A stretch of DNA of 64,000 bases, taken from Variovorax sp. Root473. GTDB taxonomy: Bacteria; Pseudomonadota; Gammaproteobacteria; Burkholderiales; Burkholderiaceae_C. Both the position numbers and the translations under genes were made by a program. The stretch is taken from NCBI RefSeq assembly GCF_001426505.1, contig NZ_LMEV01000017.1, positions 713,208-777,207 of the forward strand. Reading direction: 5' to 3'. Every line of letters begins with the position of its first letter. Positions within the stretch are counted from its first letter, which is position 1. The notes under the pieces were generated by a model. It was not told the DNA's origin, ran no database searches, and saw only the letters and a program-made list of their open reading frames with translations. Below, piece by piece: positions 24,709-33,087 of the stretch.

Positions 24709-25665
24709 ATGCAACTCCCCACCTACGACGACGTCATCGCCGCGGCCGCGCGGCTCGAAGGCCATGCCCACCGCACGCCGGTGCTGCAATCGACCACCGC
24801 CAATGAACGCTGGGGTGCGCAGTTCTTCTTCAAGTGCGAAAACTTCCAGCGCATGGGCGCGTTCAAGTTCCGCGGTGCGTTCAATGCGCTGTCGAAGTTC
24901 GACGCGGCGCAGCGCCAGGGCGGCGTCATCGCCTTCTCGTCGGGCAACCACGCGCAGGCCATCGCGCTGTCGGCGCGGTTGCTGTCGATGCCGGCGGTGA
25001 TCGTCATGCCCAAGGACGCGCCCGCCGCCAAGGTCGCGGCCACCAAGGGCTACGGCGCCGAAGTGGTGATGTACGACCGCTTCACCGAAGACCGCGAGGC
25101 GCTGACGAAGCGGCTCGCGCAGGAACGCGGCATGACGATGATCCCGCCCTACGACCACCCCGACGTGCTCACGGGGCAGGGCACGGCGGTGAAGGAACTC
25201 ATCGAGGAGACCGGCCCGCTCGATCACCTGTTCGTGTGCCTGGGCGGCGGCGGGCTGCTGTCGGGTTCGGCGCTGTCGGCGCGCGCGTTGTCACCTGCCT
25301 GCAAGGTTTACGGCGTGGAGCCCGAGGCCGGCAACGACGGCCAGCAGTCGCTGCGCGCGGGGAAGATCGTGCACATCGAGACGCCCAAGACCATCGCCGA
25401 CGGCGCGCAGACGCAGCACCTGGGCGCGTACACCTTCGGCATCATCCGGCGCGACGTGGACGACATCTTCACCGTGACCGACGAGCAGCTCGTCGAGGCG
25501 ATGCGCTTCTTCGCCGAGCGCATGAAGATGGTGGTGGAGCCGACGGGGTGCCTGGCGTTCGCGGGCGCCATTGCGGCGGCGAAGGCCATCGAAGGCCAGC
25601 GCGTGGGCATCGTGATCAGCGGCGGCAACGTCGACCTGTCGCGCTACGCGTCGCTGATCAGCTGA
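24709..25665 (+). CDS. Threonine/serine-dehydratase-like PLP enzyme (possible hydroxyamino-acid dehydratase)
   Basis: 318 residues, the short catabolic form without an ACT regulatory domain. PLP lysine K53 is in GAFKFRGAFNAL, the phosphate loop is GGGGLLSG, and FSSGNHAQAIAL is the Asn-containing substrate/cofactor loop. The family includes serine racemase, L-threo-3-hydroxyaspartate ammonia-lyase and EutB-like enzymes, all 310-330 residues. The gene is divergent from gntR-dioxygenase-dehydrogenase across a shared operator. An attractive reading is that the oxygenase hydroxylates an amino acid and this enzyme deaminates the beta-hydroxy product to a keto acid. That pathway is inference. Ordinary biosynthetic threonine deaminase (IlvA) is unlikely because the ACT-like domain is missing. 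Confidence 0.85.
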   Translation: MQLPTYDDVIAAAARLEGHAHRTPVLQSTTANERWGAQFFFKCENFQRMGAFKFRGAFNALSKFDAAQRQGGVIAFSSGNHAQAIALSARLLSMPAVIVMPKDAPAAKVAATKGYGAEVVMYDRFTEDREALTKRLAQERGMTMIPPYDHPDVLTGQGTAVKELIEETGPLDHLFVCLGGGGLLSGSALSARALSPACKVYGVEPEAGNDGQQSLRAGKIVHIETPKTIADGAQTQHLGAYTFGIIRRDVDDIFTVTDEQLVEAMRFFAERMKMVVEPTGCLAFAGAIAAAKAIEGQRVGIVISGGNVDLSRYASLIS

Positions 25666-25671
25666 TTCTTT

Positions 25672-26322
25672 TCAGGCCCGGATACCGCTCGCCGTCAGGT
25701 GCAGCAAGCGGTCCGCGCGCGCCGCCGCGCCCTCCGAGTGCGTGACCAGCACCAGCGAAGCGCCGTGCTCGCGCGTCTGGCCGATCAGCAGGTCCATCAC
25801 CTTGGCGGCGGTCGACGGGTCGAGGTTGCCGGTGGGCTCGTCGGCGAGCAGCAGCGCGGGCCGGTGCACCAGCGCGCGCGCAATCGCCACGCGTTGCAGC
25901 TGGCCGCCCGACAGCGTCTGCGGCAGCCGCGCGCCCATGCCGGGCAGGCCGACGGCGTCGAGCATGTGGGCCACGCGCGCGTCTTCGCGCGGGCGGCCCA
26001 GCAGCATCAGCGGCAGCGACACGTTCTGCGCCACGTCGAGGTGCGGCAGCACATGGAAGGCCTGGAACACGAAGCCCACGTGCTGGCGGCGCCACAGCGC
26101 GCGGGCCTCGCCGTCGAGCGCGCCGATGTCGGTGCCGTCGTGTGACACGCTGCCTTCATCCCAAGTGTCGAGGCCGGCCATGCAGTTGAGCAGGGTCGAC
26201 TTGCCCACGCCCGATTCGCCCACGATGGCGACGAACTCGCCGGGCGCGACCTGCAGGCTCACGTGTTCGAAGACCGGCGCGTCGCCGTAGTGCTTGCCGA
26301 GGTTGGACAGGTGCAGGGTCAT
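25672..26322 (-). CDS. ABC transporter ATP-binding protein, LolD/MacB/SalX type
   Basis: 216 residues. Walker A is GESGVGKST (35-43), the signature is [15 protein letters not shown], Walker B is [12 protein letters not shown], and the H-loop is VTHS. The ADEPTGNLD form and the short length mark the LolD/FtsE/MacB/YbbA group that works with FtsX-type permeases. No permease is adjacent; the duplicated FtsX permease at 15774-18359 is the only candidate in the window and lies on the same strand about 7 kb away. The start ATG overlaps the stop of miaA by 4 bp, so this gene is translated as the second gene of a miaA operon. The pairing with the distant permease is inference. Confidence 0.88.
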   Translation of the reverse strand: MTLHLSNLGKHYGDAPVFEHVSLQVAPGEFVAIVGESGVGKSTLLNCMAGLDTWDEGSVSHDGTDIGALDGEARALWRRQHVGFVFQAFHVLPHLDVAQNVSLPLMLLGRPREDARVAHMLDAVGLPGMGARLPQTLSGGQLQRVAIARALVHRPALLLADEPTGNLDPSTAAKVMDLLIGQTREHGASLVLVTHSEGAAARADRLLHLTASGIRA

Positions 26323-27299
26323 GCGGCGGGCGCCGCGAGGCGGACGATGTGCTGCACGGCGGCGTCCACTGCGCCGGGCGCGTCGCAGGCGATCACGGTG
26401 CGCTGCGGCATGCTGCGCAGCCAGGTGATCTGCCGCTTGGCGAGCTGGCGCGTGGCGGCGATGCCGCGCTCGCGCAGCTCGCCCAGGGCCTTGGCATCGG
26501 GCGCCGCGTCGCCGCAGGCGTCGAACATCTCCCAGGCCTGGCGGTAGCCCACGCAGCGCATCGAGGGCAGGTCGGGCGACAGGTCGCCGCGCGCGCGCAG
26601 GGCCTTCACCTCGTCGAGAAAACCGGCCGCGAGCATCGCGTCGAAGCGTTCGGCGATGCGCCTGTGCAGCCAGGCGCGGTCGTCGGGTTCGAGCGAGACC
26701 AGCACGCCGCCATCGACCGCCTTGGCGGCCTTGGTGTCGCTCGCATGGAAGCTCGACAGCGGCTGGCCGCTGCTTTCCCACACTTCGAGCGCGCGCTGGA
26801 TGCGCTGGCTGTCCTGCGGCGCGAGCCGCGCGGCGGTGACGGGGTCGACCTGCGCGAGCCGCGCATGCATGGCGGGCCAGCCGAGCGCGGCGGCTTCGGC
26901 GTCGAGGCGCGCGCGCACGGCCGCATCGGCGGCGGGCATGGCGTCGATGCCGTCGAACAGCGCCTTGAAATACAGCATGGTGCCGCCCACGAGCAGCGGC
27001 AGCGCGCCGCGCGCGCGGATGGCGTCGATGAGCCGCGTGGCGTCGGCCACGAAGGCGGCGGCGCTGTAGCTGTCGCGCGCATCGAGGATGTCGATCAGGT
27101 GGTGCGGCACGGCGGCCTGCTCGGCGGCGGTGGGCTTGGCGGTGCCGATGTCCATGCCGCGGTAGACCAGCGCCGAATCGACGCTGACGATCTCGACCGG
27201 CTGCAGCCGGGCCACGGCCAGCGCCACGGCGGTCTTGCCGGAGGCGGTGGGGCCGGCGAGGGCGATGTAGCGCGGAGACACAGGGGAAACGGGGGGCAT
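26319..27299 (-). CDS. miaA: tRNA dimethylallyltransferase
   Basis: 326 residues, normal for MiaA. It transfers dimethylallyl to A37 of tRNAs reading U-starting codons, the first step to ms2i6A. The P-loop GPTASGKT is at residues 16-23, followed by the conserved [16 protein letters not shown] and [19 protein letters not shown]; further conserved blocks are [26 protein letters not shown] and [13 protein letters not shown] 27299 places the P-loop at the usual distance. The usual neighbour hfq is absent; instead an ABC ATPase overlaps its 3' end by 4 bp, and an AraC-type regulator lies upstream on the same strand. Confidence 0.96.
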   Translation of the reverse strand: MPPVSPVSPRYIALAGPTASGKTAVALAVARLQPVEIVSVDSALVYRGMDIGTAKPTAAEQAAVPHHLIDILDARDSYSAAAFVADATRLIDAIRARGALPLLVGGTMLYFKALFDGIDAMPAADAAVRARLDAEAAALGWPAMHARLAQVDPVTAARLAPQDSQRIQRALEVWESSGQPLSSFHASDTKAAKAVDGGVLVSLEPDDRAWLHRRIAERFDAMLAAGFLDEVKALRARGDLSPDLPSMRCVGYRQAWEMFDACGDAAPDAKALGELRERGIAATRQLAKRQITWLRSMPQRTVIACDAPGAVDAAVQHIVRLAAPAA

Positions 27300-27369
27300 G
27301 CGTCGAGGGTAGCAAATGGCACGCACCGCGCGGCTGCGCGGGGGTTGCCCGCGACGCAGACCCCGTGCT

Positions 27370-28302
27370 TCAGGCGACGACGACGGTCGCGTCCCGCATG
27401 CGCCGGATGTCGCGCAGCGGCGGCGCACCGAACAGGCGCGCGTACTCGCGGCTGAACTGCGAGGCGCTTTCGTAGCCGACGCGCACGCCGGCCGTGCCTG
27501 CGTCGATGTTCTGGTTGAGCATCAGCTGCCGGGCTTCCTGCAGGCGCAGCTGCTTCAGGTACTGCATCGGGCTCATGCCGGTCACGGCGCGGAAGTGCTG
27601 GCGGTAGGTCGACGGGCTCATGTGCGCGGACGCGGCCAGCTCGTCCGCCTGCACCGGCTTCCTGAAATTCATCTTGAGCCACGCCAGGCTCTGCGCCACC
27701 TGTTGGCTGGGCGAGCCGACGGTCATGAGGCGCTGCAGCTGCGGGCCATGGCGCCCGGCGAGCAGGCGCACGACGATTTCCTTCTGCAGCAGCGGCGCGA
27801 GCTGCGGAACGAGCCGGGGCTCGGCCAGCAGCTCGACGAGCCGCGTGACGGTGCCCAGCAGCGTCGGGTCGAGCGCGCCCAGCGACAGGGCGCGCTGGTT
27901 GTGGGGCTCCCTGGACGGCGGCGGCAACGCCATCTCGGTCGCCACCTGCACGATGGCGCGCGGATCGAGCCGGATCATGAGGCCCAGGAAGGGCTGCGCC
28001 GCGCTGGCGCGGGTGACGTGCGCCACCACGGGCAGGTCGGCCGTGATCAGCAGTGACTGGCCGGCGCCGTATTCATAGATCTCGTCGCCGAGCGCCGCGC
28101 GCTTCTGTCCGCCGACGGTGATGCCCAGGCCGAAGCCGTAGATGCAATGCACGGGCTCGGTCGCGGCGCTGCGGCGGTGCAGCGAGAGTTCGGGAATGGC
28201 AGTGGCGTGGTCGCCGTCGTTTCGGGCAATGCGCCCGACGGCCGTGGCCAGGGCGCCGAGGACGGCCGAATCGTCTGGATGCGTCGGCGGTAGAACTTCC
28301 AT
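27370..28302 (-). CDS. AraC-family transcriptional regulator (AraC_N type)
   Basis: 310 residues. The N-terminal 170 residues match the AraC-type regulator N-terminal domain (PF06719), with the run [19 protein letters not shown], then [15 protein letters not shown] and DLPVVAHV. The C-terminus is a double helix-turn-helix ([20 protein letters not shown], then [20 protein letters not shown]). The start at ATG 28302 follows TTCAGATGG context and gives the standard family length. It is divergent from the cytochrome c / 2Fe-2S / molybdopterin oxidoreductase operon, with 187 bp between starts, and is the obvious candidate to activate it in response to the aldehyde or heterocycle oxidised by that enzyme (inference). 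Confidence 0.9.
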   Translation of the reverse strand: MEVLPPTHPDDSAVLGALATAVGRIARNDGDHATAIPELSLHRRSAATEPVHCIYGFGLGITVGGQKRAALGDEIYEYGAGQSLLITADLPVVAHVTRASAAQPFLGLMIRLDPRAIVQVATEMALPPPSREPHNQRALSLGALDPTLLGTVTRLVELLAEPRLVPQLAPLLQKEIVVRLLAGRHGPQLQRLMTVGSPSQQVAQSLAWLKMNFRKPVQADELAASAHMSPSTYRQHFRAVTGMSPMQYLKQLRLQEARQLMLNQNIDAGTAGVRVGYESASQFSREYARLFGAPPLRDIRRMRDATVVVA

Positions 28303-28489
28303 CTGAATCCTTTCGGCTGCTTGCGCAAAGTCTATCGGGCGCTTCTCATGCGACTGGCGTTTCCGGCGCAGTCTCGTTGTTTCAGGCAAGAACGCGCGCG
28401 GATTGGGCAAGTGGCCGCGCGCGCTTCATCGGACACTGGCCGCCGTGAAGTCTTGGCGCGCGGCGCGAGGACCGTGCTTTCCCTCCACG

Positions 28490-28852
28490 ATGATGAAAAA
28501 AGAAATGACCCACGACGAACGACATTCGCATCGCATCACCGCCTCGCTCGTGGCCGCATTGGCCATCGGCGCGAGCATGGCCGGGTCCGCGCCCGCCTTC
28601 GCCAGCACCGCGCTGGCGCAGAAGTACGCGTGCGTGGCCTGCCACCAGCCCGCCGTGAAGGTGGTGGGCCCTTCCTGGAAGGAAATCGGCGCGCGCTACG
28701 GCGACGGCAAGGGCACGGCCGCGCAGCTGGCGGCCAGCATCAAGGGCGGCAGCTCGGGCAAGTGGGGCGCGATGCCCATGCCCGCGCAAGCCCAGGTCCC
28801 CGACGCAGACCTGCAGGCGCTCGCGCAATGGGTGCTCGACGGCGCCAAGTGA
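28490..28852 (+). CDS. Periplasmic class I c-type cytochrome
   Basis: About 120 residues with a signal peptide (SLVAALAIGASMAGSAPAFA) and one haem site, CVACH (C48, C51, H52). The distal ligand is M95 or M97 in WGAMPMP. It is a c551/c552-size monohaem cytochrome. It precedes, by 46 bp, genes for a 2Fe-2S subunit and a molybdopterin subunit with a Tat leader, so it is most simply the electron acceptor for that periplasmic oxidoreductase. The start is ATG 28490 or 28493; an upstream in-frame ATG (28403) would bury the signal peptide. Confidence 0.9.
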   Translation: MMKKEMTHDERHSHRITASLVAALAIGASMAGSAPAFASTALAQKYACVACHQPAVKVVGPSWKEIGARYGDGKGTAAQLAASIKGGSSGKWGAMPMPAQAQVPDADLQALAQWVLDGAK

Positions 28853-28898
28853 ACCAAATCCTTCCTTCAGATCAACCCAATCCACGGAGAACAACAAC

Positions 28899-29372
28899 AT
28901 GAGCGCGCTCCACGTCAACGGCCGTGACCACACGGTCGACGCCGACCCCGGCACCCCCATCCTCTGGGCCCTGCGCGACACGCTGGGCATGACCGGCACC
29001 AAGTTCGGCTGCGGCGCGGCGCTGTGCGGCGCCTGCACCGTGCACATGGACGGCCAGGCCATCCGCTCGTGCGTCACGCCCATCGCGGCAGCCGAGGGCA
29101 AGAAGATCACCACCATCGAAGCCGTGACCGGCGGCAGCGACCGCGTGGGCGCTGCCGTGCATGCCGCGTGGGTCAAGCACGATGTCGCGCAGTGCGGCTA
29201 CTGCCAGAGCGGCCAGATCATGAGTGCGACGGCGTTCCTGCAGTCGCTGCCCAAGGGCAAGCAGCCCAGCGCGGACGAGATCGACTCGGCCATGGCGGGC
29301 AACATCTGCCGCTGCGGCACCTACGCCCGCATCCGCGCCGCCGTGGCCGATGCGGCCAAGACCCTCGCCTGA
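28899..29372 (+). CDS. 2Fe-2S small subunit of xanthine-dehydrogenase-family oxidoreductase (IorA-like)
   Basis: 157 residues. The plant-ferredoxin-type cluster uses C38, C43, C46 and C58 (FGCGAALCGACTVHMDGQ), and the all-helical second cluster uses C99, C102, C137 and C139 (QCGYCQSGQ, NICRCGTYAR). This is the two-subunit isoquinoline 1-oxidoreductase/aldehyde oxidase type, with no FAD subunit. It passes electrons from the molybdopterin in the large subunit to an external acceptor, here probably the upstream cytochrome c. A CACGGAGA ribosome-binding site precedes ATG 28899, and the large-subunit gene starts 10 bp after the stop. It lacks its own export signal and would be carried through Tat by the large subunit. 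Confidence 0.93.
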   Translation: MSALHVNGRDHTVDADPGTPILWALRDTLGMTGTKFGCGAALCGACTVHMDGQAIRSCVTPIAAAEGKKITTIEAVTGGSDRVGAAVHAAWVKHDVAQCGYCQSGQIMSATAFLQSLPKGKQPSADEIDSAMAGNICRCGTYARIRAAVADAAKTLA

Positions 29373-29382
29373 AGGAGCCGAC

Positions 29383-31644
29383 ATGCTGCCCCACATCAAC
29401 TACAACGAACTGCCGCGCGCGCTGCAGCGCCTGATGGCCCAGGCTTCGACCCGCGACACCGACGAGGCCGCCACGCTGCCGCGCCGCAGCTTCCTGAAGA
29501 TCGTCGGCGCCGGTGGCTTCGCGCTCGGCGCCTTCCCCCACCTGGCCATGGCGCAGGCCGACGGTCCGGCCAAGGCCGGCGGCGCGCTCAAGCCGACGCA
29601 ACAGCCGTCGGCCTTCGTGCAGATCTCGCCCAATGGCGAGGTCATGGTGACCATCAACCGACTCGAATTCGGGCAGGGCGTGCAGACCGGCCTGCCGATG
29701 ATCCTGGCCGAAGAGCTCGATGCCGACTGGGCCCTGGTGCGCAGCCGCAGCGGCACCAACGATGCCGCCTATGCCGACCCGCTCTTCGGCATGCACCTGA
29801 CCGGCGGTTCCAACTCGATCAAGAACAGCTACACGCAGTACCGCGAACTGGGCGCGCGTGCGCGGGCCATGCTGCTGTCGGCCGCGGCGCAGCGCTGGAA
29901 GGTCGACGTGGCCACGCTGCGCACGCAGGCCGGCACCGTGATCGGCCCGGGCGGGCGCAAGGCGGGCTATGGCGAGCTGGCCGAAGCAGCCATGGCGCTG
30001 CCGGTGCCCGAGACGGTCACGCTGAAGAGCCCGAAGGACTTCCGCATCATCGGCCGCCCGACCACGCGCCTGGACGCGCGCGCCAAGAGCAGCGGCAAGC
30101 AGGACTTCGGCATCGACGTGCGCCAACCCGGCCAGCTCACGGCCGTGGTGGCGCATCCGCCGGTGTTCGGTGCCCGCCTGGCGTCGGTGGACGACAGCGC
30201 CGCGCGCGCCGTCAAGGGTGTGAAGGCGGTGCTGCGCATTCCGCTGGACCGCGGCGCCGAAGGCGTGGCCGTGGTGGCCGACGGCTACTGGCCGGCCAAG
30301 CTGGGCCGCGACGCGCTGAAGCTGCAATGGGACACCGCCGCCGTCGAGAAGGTCGACAGCGACAAGCAGCTCGCGCAATACCGCGAGCTGGCCGGCCGCC
30401 CCGGCAACCGCAAGTTCGACGCCGACATGGCGCCGCTGGCCAATGCGCCGCACAAGCTCGAAGCCGAGTTCGTGTTCCCGTACCTCGCGCACGCGCCGAT
30501 GGAGCCCGAGAACTGCACCGTGAAGCTGTCGGAAGGGCGCGCCGAGCTGTGGGTCGGCACGCAGTCCGCCGACAGTGACGGCCAGGCCGCGGCGCGCACG
30601 CTGAAGCTGGCTCCCTCGCAGGTCAAGGTCAACGTGCAGATGGCGGGCGGCGGCTTCGGACGGCGCTTCGCGCCGAGCAGCGACTTCGTGGTCGAGGCCT
30701 GCGAGGTCGCCAAGGCCGCGCGCACGGCCGGCCTCGACGCGCCGGTGCGCCTGCTCTGGAGCCGCGAGGACGACATCAAGGGCGGCTACTACCGGCCCAT
30801 GCACCTGCACCGCGCGCGCATCGGTTTCGACGAGCGCGGCAAGATCCTGGCGTGGGACCACGTCATCGTGGGCCAGTCCATCACCGCGGGCTCGGTGTTC
30901 GCCGCAATGATGGTGAAGGACGGCATCGACGCCACCGCCGTGGAAGGTATGCGCGACCCGTACCCCGTGCCGATGCGCCTCACCGTGCATCACCCGCAGG
31001 TCAACGTGCCGGTGCTGTGGTGGCGCAGCGTGGGCTCCACGCACACGGCCTTCGTGATGGAAACGCTGATCGACGAGGTCGCGCGCAGCACGAAGCAGGA
31101 CCCGGTGGCCTACCGCATGCAGCTGTTCGGCGACAAGCACCCGCGCCACCGCGCTGCGCTGCAACTGGCGGTGGACAAGAGCGGCTACGGCAAGAAGAAG
31201 CTGGCCGAAGGCCGCGCCTGGGGCGTGGCGGTGCACGAGTCCTTCGAGTCGGTGGTGGCCTATGTGGTCGAAGCCTCGGTCAAGGACGGCCAGCCGGTGC
31301 TGCACCGCGTGACCTCGGGCGTGCATTGCAACCTGGCGGTGAACCCGCGCAGCGTGGAAGCGCAGGTGCAGGGCGCGGCGGTGATGGGGTTGTCGACCTG
31401 CCTGCAGGGCAGCGCCATCACGTTGAAGGACGGCGTCGTGCAGCAGGGCAACTTCGGCGACTTCACCGTGGCGCGCATCACGCAGGTGCCCGAGTTCGAC
31501 GTGCACATCGTGCCGAGTGCCGATGCGCCCAAGGGCATGGGCGAGCCCGGCCTGCCGCCGCTGGCGCCTGCGTTCGCGAATGCCGTCGCGCAGCTGACCG
31601 GCAAGCCCTTGCGCCAGCTGCCGTTCGACCTGGCCTCGGCCTGA
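29383..31644 (+). CDS. Molybdopterin-binding large subunit of xanthine-dehydrogenase-family oxidoreductase (IorB-like)
   Basis: 753 residues with a GAAGGAG ribosome-binding site before ATG 29383. A Tat leader is evident, RRSFLKIVGAGGFALGAFPH at about residues 31-50 ending in AMAQ, so the enzyme is periplasmic. Molybdopterin-binding segments include MAGGGFGRRFAPSSDF and VLWWRSVGSTHTAF, and the catalytic Glu is in KGMGEPGLPPLAPAF near residue 720. The absence of a FAD subunit and the order cytochrome c-small-large match isoquinoline 1-oxidoreductase and periplasmic aldehyde-oxidase-like enzymes. The substrate (aldehyde, nicotinate-like or isoquinoline-like heterocycle) is not readable from the sequence. 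Maturation needs a XdhC/MocA-type factor that is not in the window. Confidence 0.92.
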   Translation: MLPHINYNELPRALQRLMAQASTRDTDEAATLPRRSFLKIVGAGGFALGAFPHLAMAQADGPAKAGGALKPTQQPSAFVQISPNGEVMVTINRLEFGQGVQTGLPMILAEELDADWALVRSRSGTNDAAYADPLFGMHLTGGSNSIKNSYTQYRELGARARAMLLSAAAQRWKVDVATLRTQAGTVIGPGGRKAGYGELAEAAMALPVPETVTLKSPKDFRIIGRPTTRLDARAKSSGKQDFGIDVRQPGQLTAVVAHPPVFGARLASVDDSAARAVKGVKAVLRIPLDRGAEGVAVVADGYWPAKLGRDALKLQWDTAAVEKVDSDKQLAQYRELAGRPGNRKFDADMAPLANAPHKLEAEFVFPYLAHAPMEPENCTVKLSEGRAELWVGTQSADSDGQAAARTLKLAPSQVKVNVQMAGGGFGRRFAPSSDFVVEACEVAKAARTAGLDAPVRLLWSREDDIKGGYYRPMHLHRARIGFDERGKILAWDHVIVGQSITAGSVFAAMMVKDGIDATAVEGMRDPYPVPMRLTVHHPQVNVPVLWWRSVGSTHTAFVMETLIDEVARSTKQDPVAYRMQLFGDKHPRHRAALQLAVDKSGYGKKKLAEGRAWGVAVHESFESVVAYVVEASVKDGQPVLHRVTSGVHCNLAVNPRSVEAQVQGAAVMGLSTCLQGSAITLKDGVVQQGNFGDFTVARITQVPEFDVHIVPSADAPKGMGEPGLPPLAPAFANAVAQLTGKPLRQLPFDLASA

Positions 31645-31655
31645 CGCGGGAACGG

Positions 31656-31673
31656 ACCGGCGCAAACGCCGGT
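31656..31673. terminator. Hairpin between convergent genes (weak terminator candidate)
   Basis: ACCGGCG-CAAA-CGCCGGT forms a perfect 7-bp stem in the 39-bp gap between the oxidoreductase and the convergent lipoprotein hydrolase. There is no strong T-run on either side, so it may slow or stop transcription only partly. Confidence 0.4.
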
Positions 31674-31683
31674 TGAGGTTGGA

Positions 31684-32646
31684 TTAGATGGCTGCGGGTG
31701 CGGGCGCACGCGCCTCGCCCCGCACCTCTTGCGGCGACAGCGCGGCGGAAGGCACCGCAGGCTGCGGCCGGCTGTCCGCCAGCGTGCTGCTGCCCTCGGG
31801 CTTCATGCGAAACAGCTGCGACAGCGCCGCACGGTACTGCGCCGCCCCCACCGAGTTGGTGTTGTGGTGCGAGCCGCCCTCGACCAGCACGAACATCTTG
31901 GGCACCGTGGCCGCTTCGTACAGCTTGCGCCCGAGCGTCGGGTTGATCAGGCTGTCGGCCGTGCCGTGCACCACGAGCAGCGGCGCGCCGATGTCCTTGA
32001 CGGTGCGAATCGCCTCGAAGCGCTGCGTGATGAACGGCCCGAAGGGCAGCCAGCCCCACTTGAAGCTGCTGGCCACGTCGGCGATGGAGGTGAAGGTGCT
32101 CTCGACGATGGTGCCGCTCTCGTCGCCCACCGTGGCCGCCAGGTCGATGCCGATGGCGCCGCCCAGCGAGTGGCCGAAGATGTAACGATGCTGGCGCGGA
32201 TGGCGCGCGGCGAGCCAGGTCCAGGCGGCGCGGGCGTCTTCGCGGGCAGAGGCTTCCGAAGGCAGGCCCTTGGAACTCTTGCCGAAGCCGCGGTAGTCGA
32301 TCGCCAGCACCGAGAAGCCCAGCTCGTGCATGCGCTGGATGCGGGGGGCCGAGCCAGCCACGTTGTAGCGCGCACCGTGCAGGTACAGCAGCACGGGCGT
32401 TTCGGTGGTTTCAGGAGCGCCGCCGAGCCACAGGCCGTGCAGGCGCGCCGGTTCACCGGTGATGGACGATTGAAAGTCGATCCAGACGTCCTGCATGCCT
32501 TCGGTCATGAGGGCCGAGTTGCCCCAGCTGCGGTCGCTGGGTTGAAAGATCCACTCACGCTGCCGTTCGTCGAGGGTCGAACAGCCAGCGGCCAGCAGGG
32601 CACAGAGCGAAAAGATGGACGCGAGGAGGGGCCAGCGTTTGATCAT
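31684..32646 (-). CDS. Alpha/beta-hydrolase lipoprotein
   Basis: 320 residues. The N-terminus MIKRWPLLASIFSLCALLAA followed by GC gives a lipobox (LAAGC), so it is predicted to be a lipoprotein. The hydrolase core has the oxyanion strand VLLYLHGARYNVAG, the nucleophile elbow GHSLGG (Ser), a candidate Asp loop near VVHGTADSLINP, and the His in EGGSHHNTNSVG. The layout resembles the BAAT/DUF-type esterases related to human ABHD13/17 (Bem46-like). Substrate unknown; a role in envelope lipid or ester turnover is a guess. It is convergent with the molybdoenzyme operon and upstream of a long noncoding gap. Confidence 0.85.
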   Translation of the reverse strand: MIKRWPLLASIFSLCALLAAGCSTLDERQREWIFQPSDRSWGNSALMTEGMQDVWIDFQSSITGEPARLHGLWLGGAPETTETPVLLYLHGARYNVAGSAPRIQRMHELGFSVLAIDYRGFGKSSKGLPSEASAREDARAAWTWLAARHPRQHRYIFGHSLGGAIGIDLAATVGDESGTIVESTFTSIADVASSFKWGWLPFGPFITQRFEAIRTVKDIGAPLLVVHGTADSLINPTLGRKLYEAATVPKMFVLVEGGSHHNTNSVGAAQYRAALSQLFRMKPEGSSTLADSRPQPAVPSAALSPQEVRGEARAPAPAAI

Positions 32647-33087
32647 TGGGTGAAAGGACAGCGGAAGTCGGCCGAAAGTTCATCTGCTTGCTTTCTGAAA
32701 CGTGTCGGCACCACGTGTCAGCTCCCCCTGTGCGGCGCTCGTCGGCGCTTGGCACGAGACCATGCAACGTGCGTGCCTGCGCTGCGGATGACGCCAAAAA
32801 ATCCTCGAAAACCCCCATAACGGGCGCTGACAGCGCTTATTCGTCGTGGACTGTGGTGCTCAGCCCGCGGCGGGCTGCATGAAATACACCACCATGCGCG
32901 GGTGCCGGTGCGCGTCGATCCCCGCGTTTTGTGGTGAAAGTCCAACGGCGCGGTGTCGGTCATCCGTATGCAACGACGCAATGCAGCCGCGGCCACCAGC
33001 GCCGTCGGTATCTCAATGCTTGTGGTGCGGGCCGCCGTCACGCGCAGGCATGTCGGCGTGGCCGCCGATGACGCGAAACCTTGAGGC
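32647..33087. other. 441-bp region without a supported gene
   Basis: Between the lipoprotein hydrolase start and the mutL stop, both on the minus strand. I see no reading frame with family-like composition: candidate frames are Arg/Cys/Pro-rich and end inside neighbouring genes. A small stem, GCGCTG-ACA-GCGC, lies near 32824, with A-rich sequence (CCAAAAAATCC) about 25 bp to its left. It could hold the promoter of the hydrolase and the mutL 3' untranslated region. Confidence 0.4.

Noticed and set aside
23012..25665. Ectoine or hydroxyectoine gene cluster
   Set aside because: The dioxygenase resembles EctD and the PLP enzyme resembles EutB, but no ectABC, doeA/B, eutC or uehABC-type genes occur here, so ectoine metabolism was not called.
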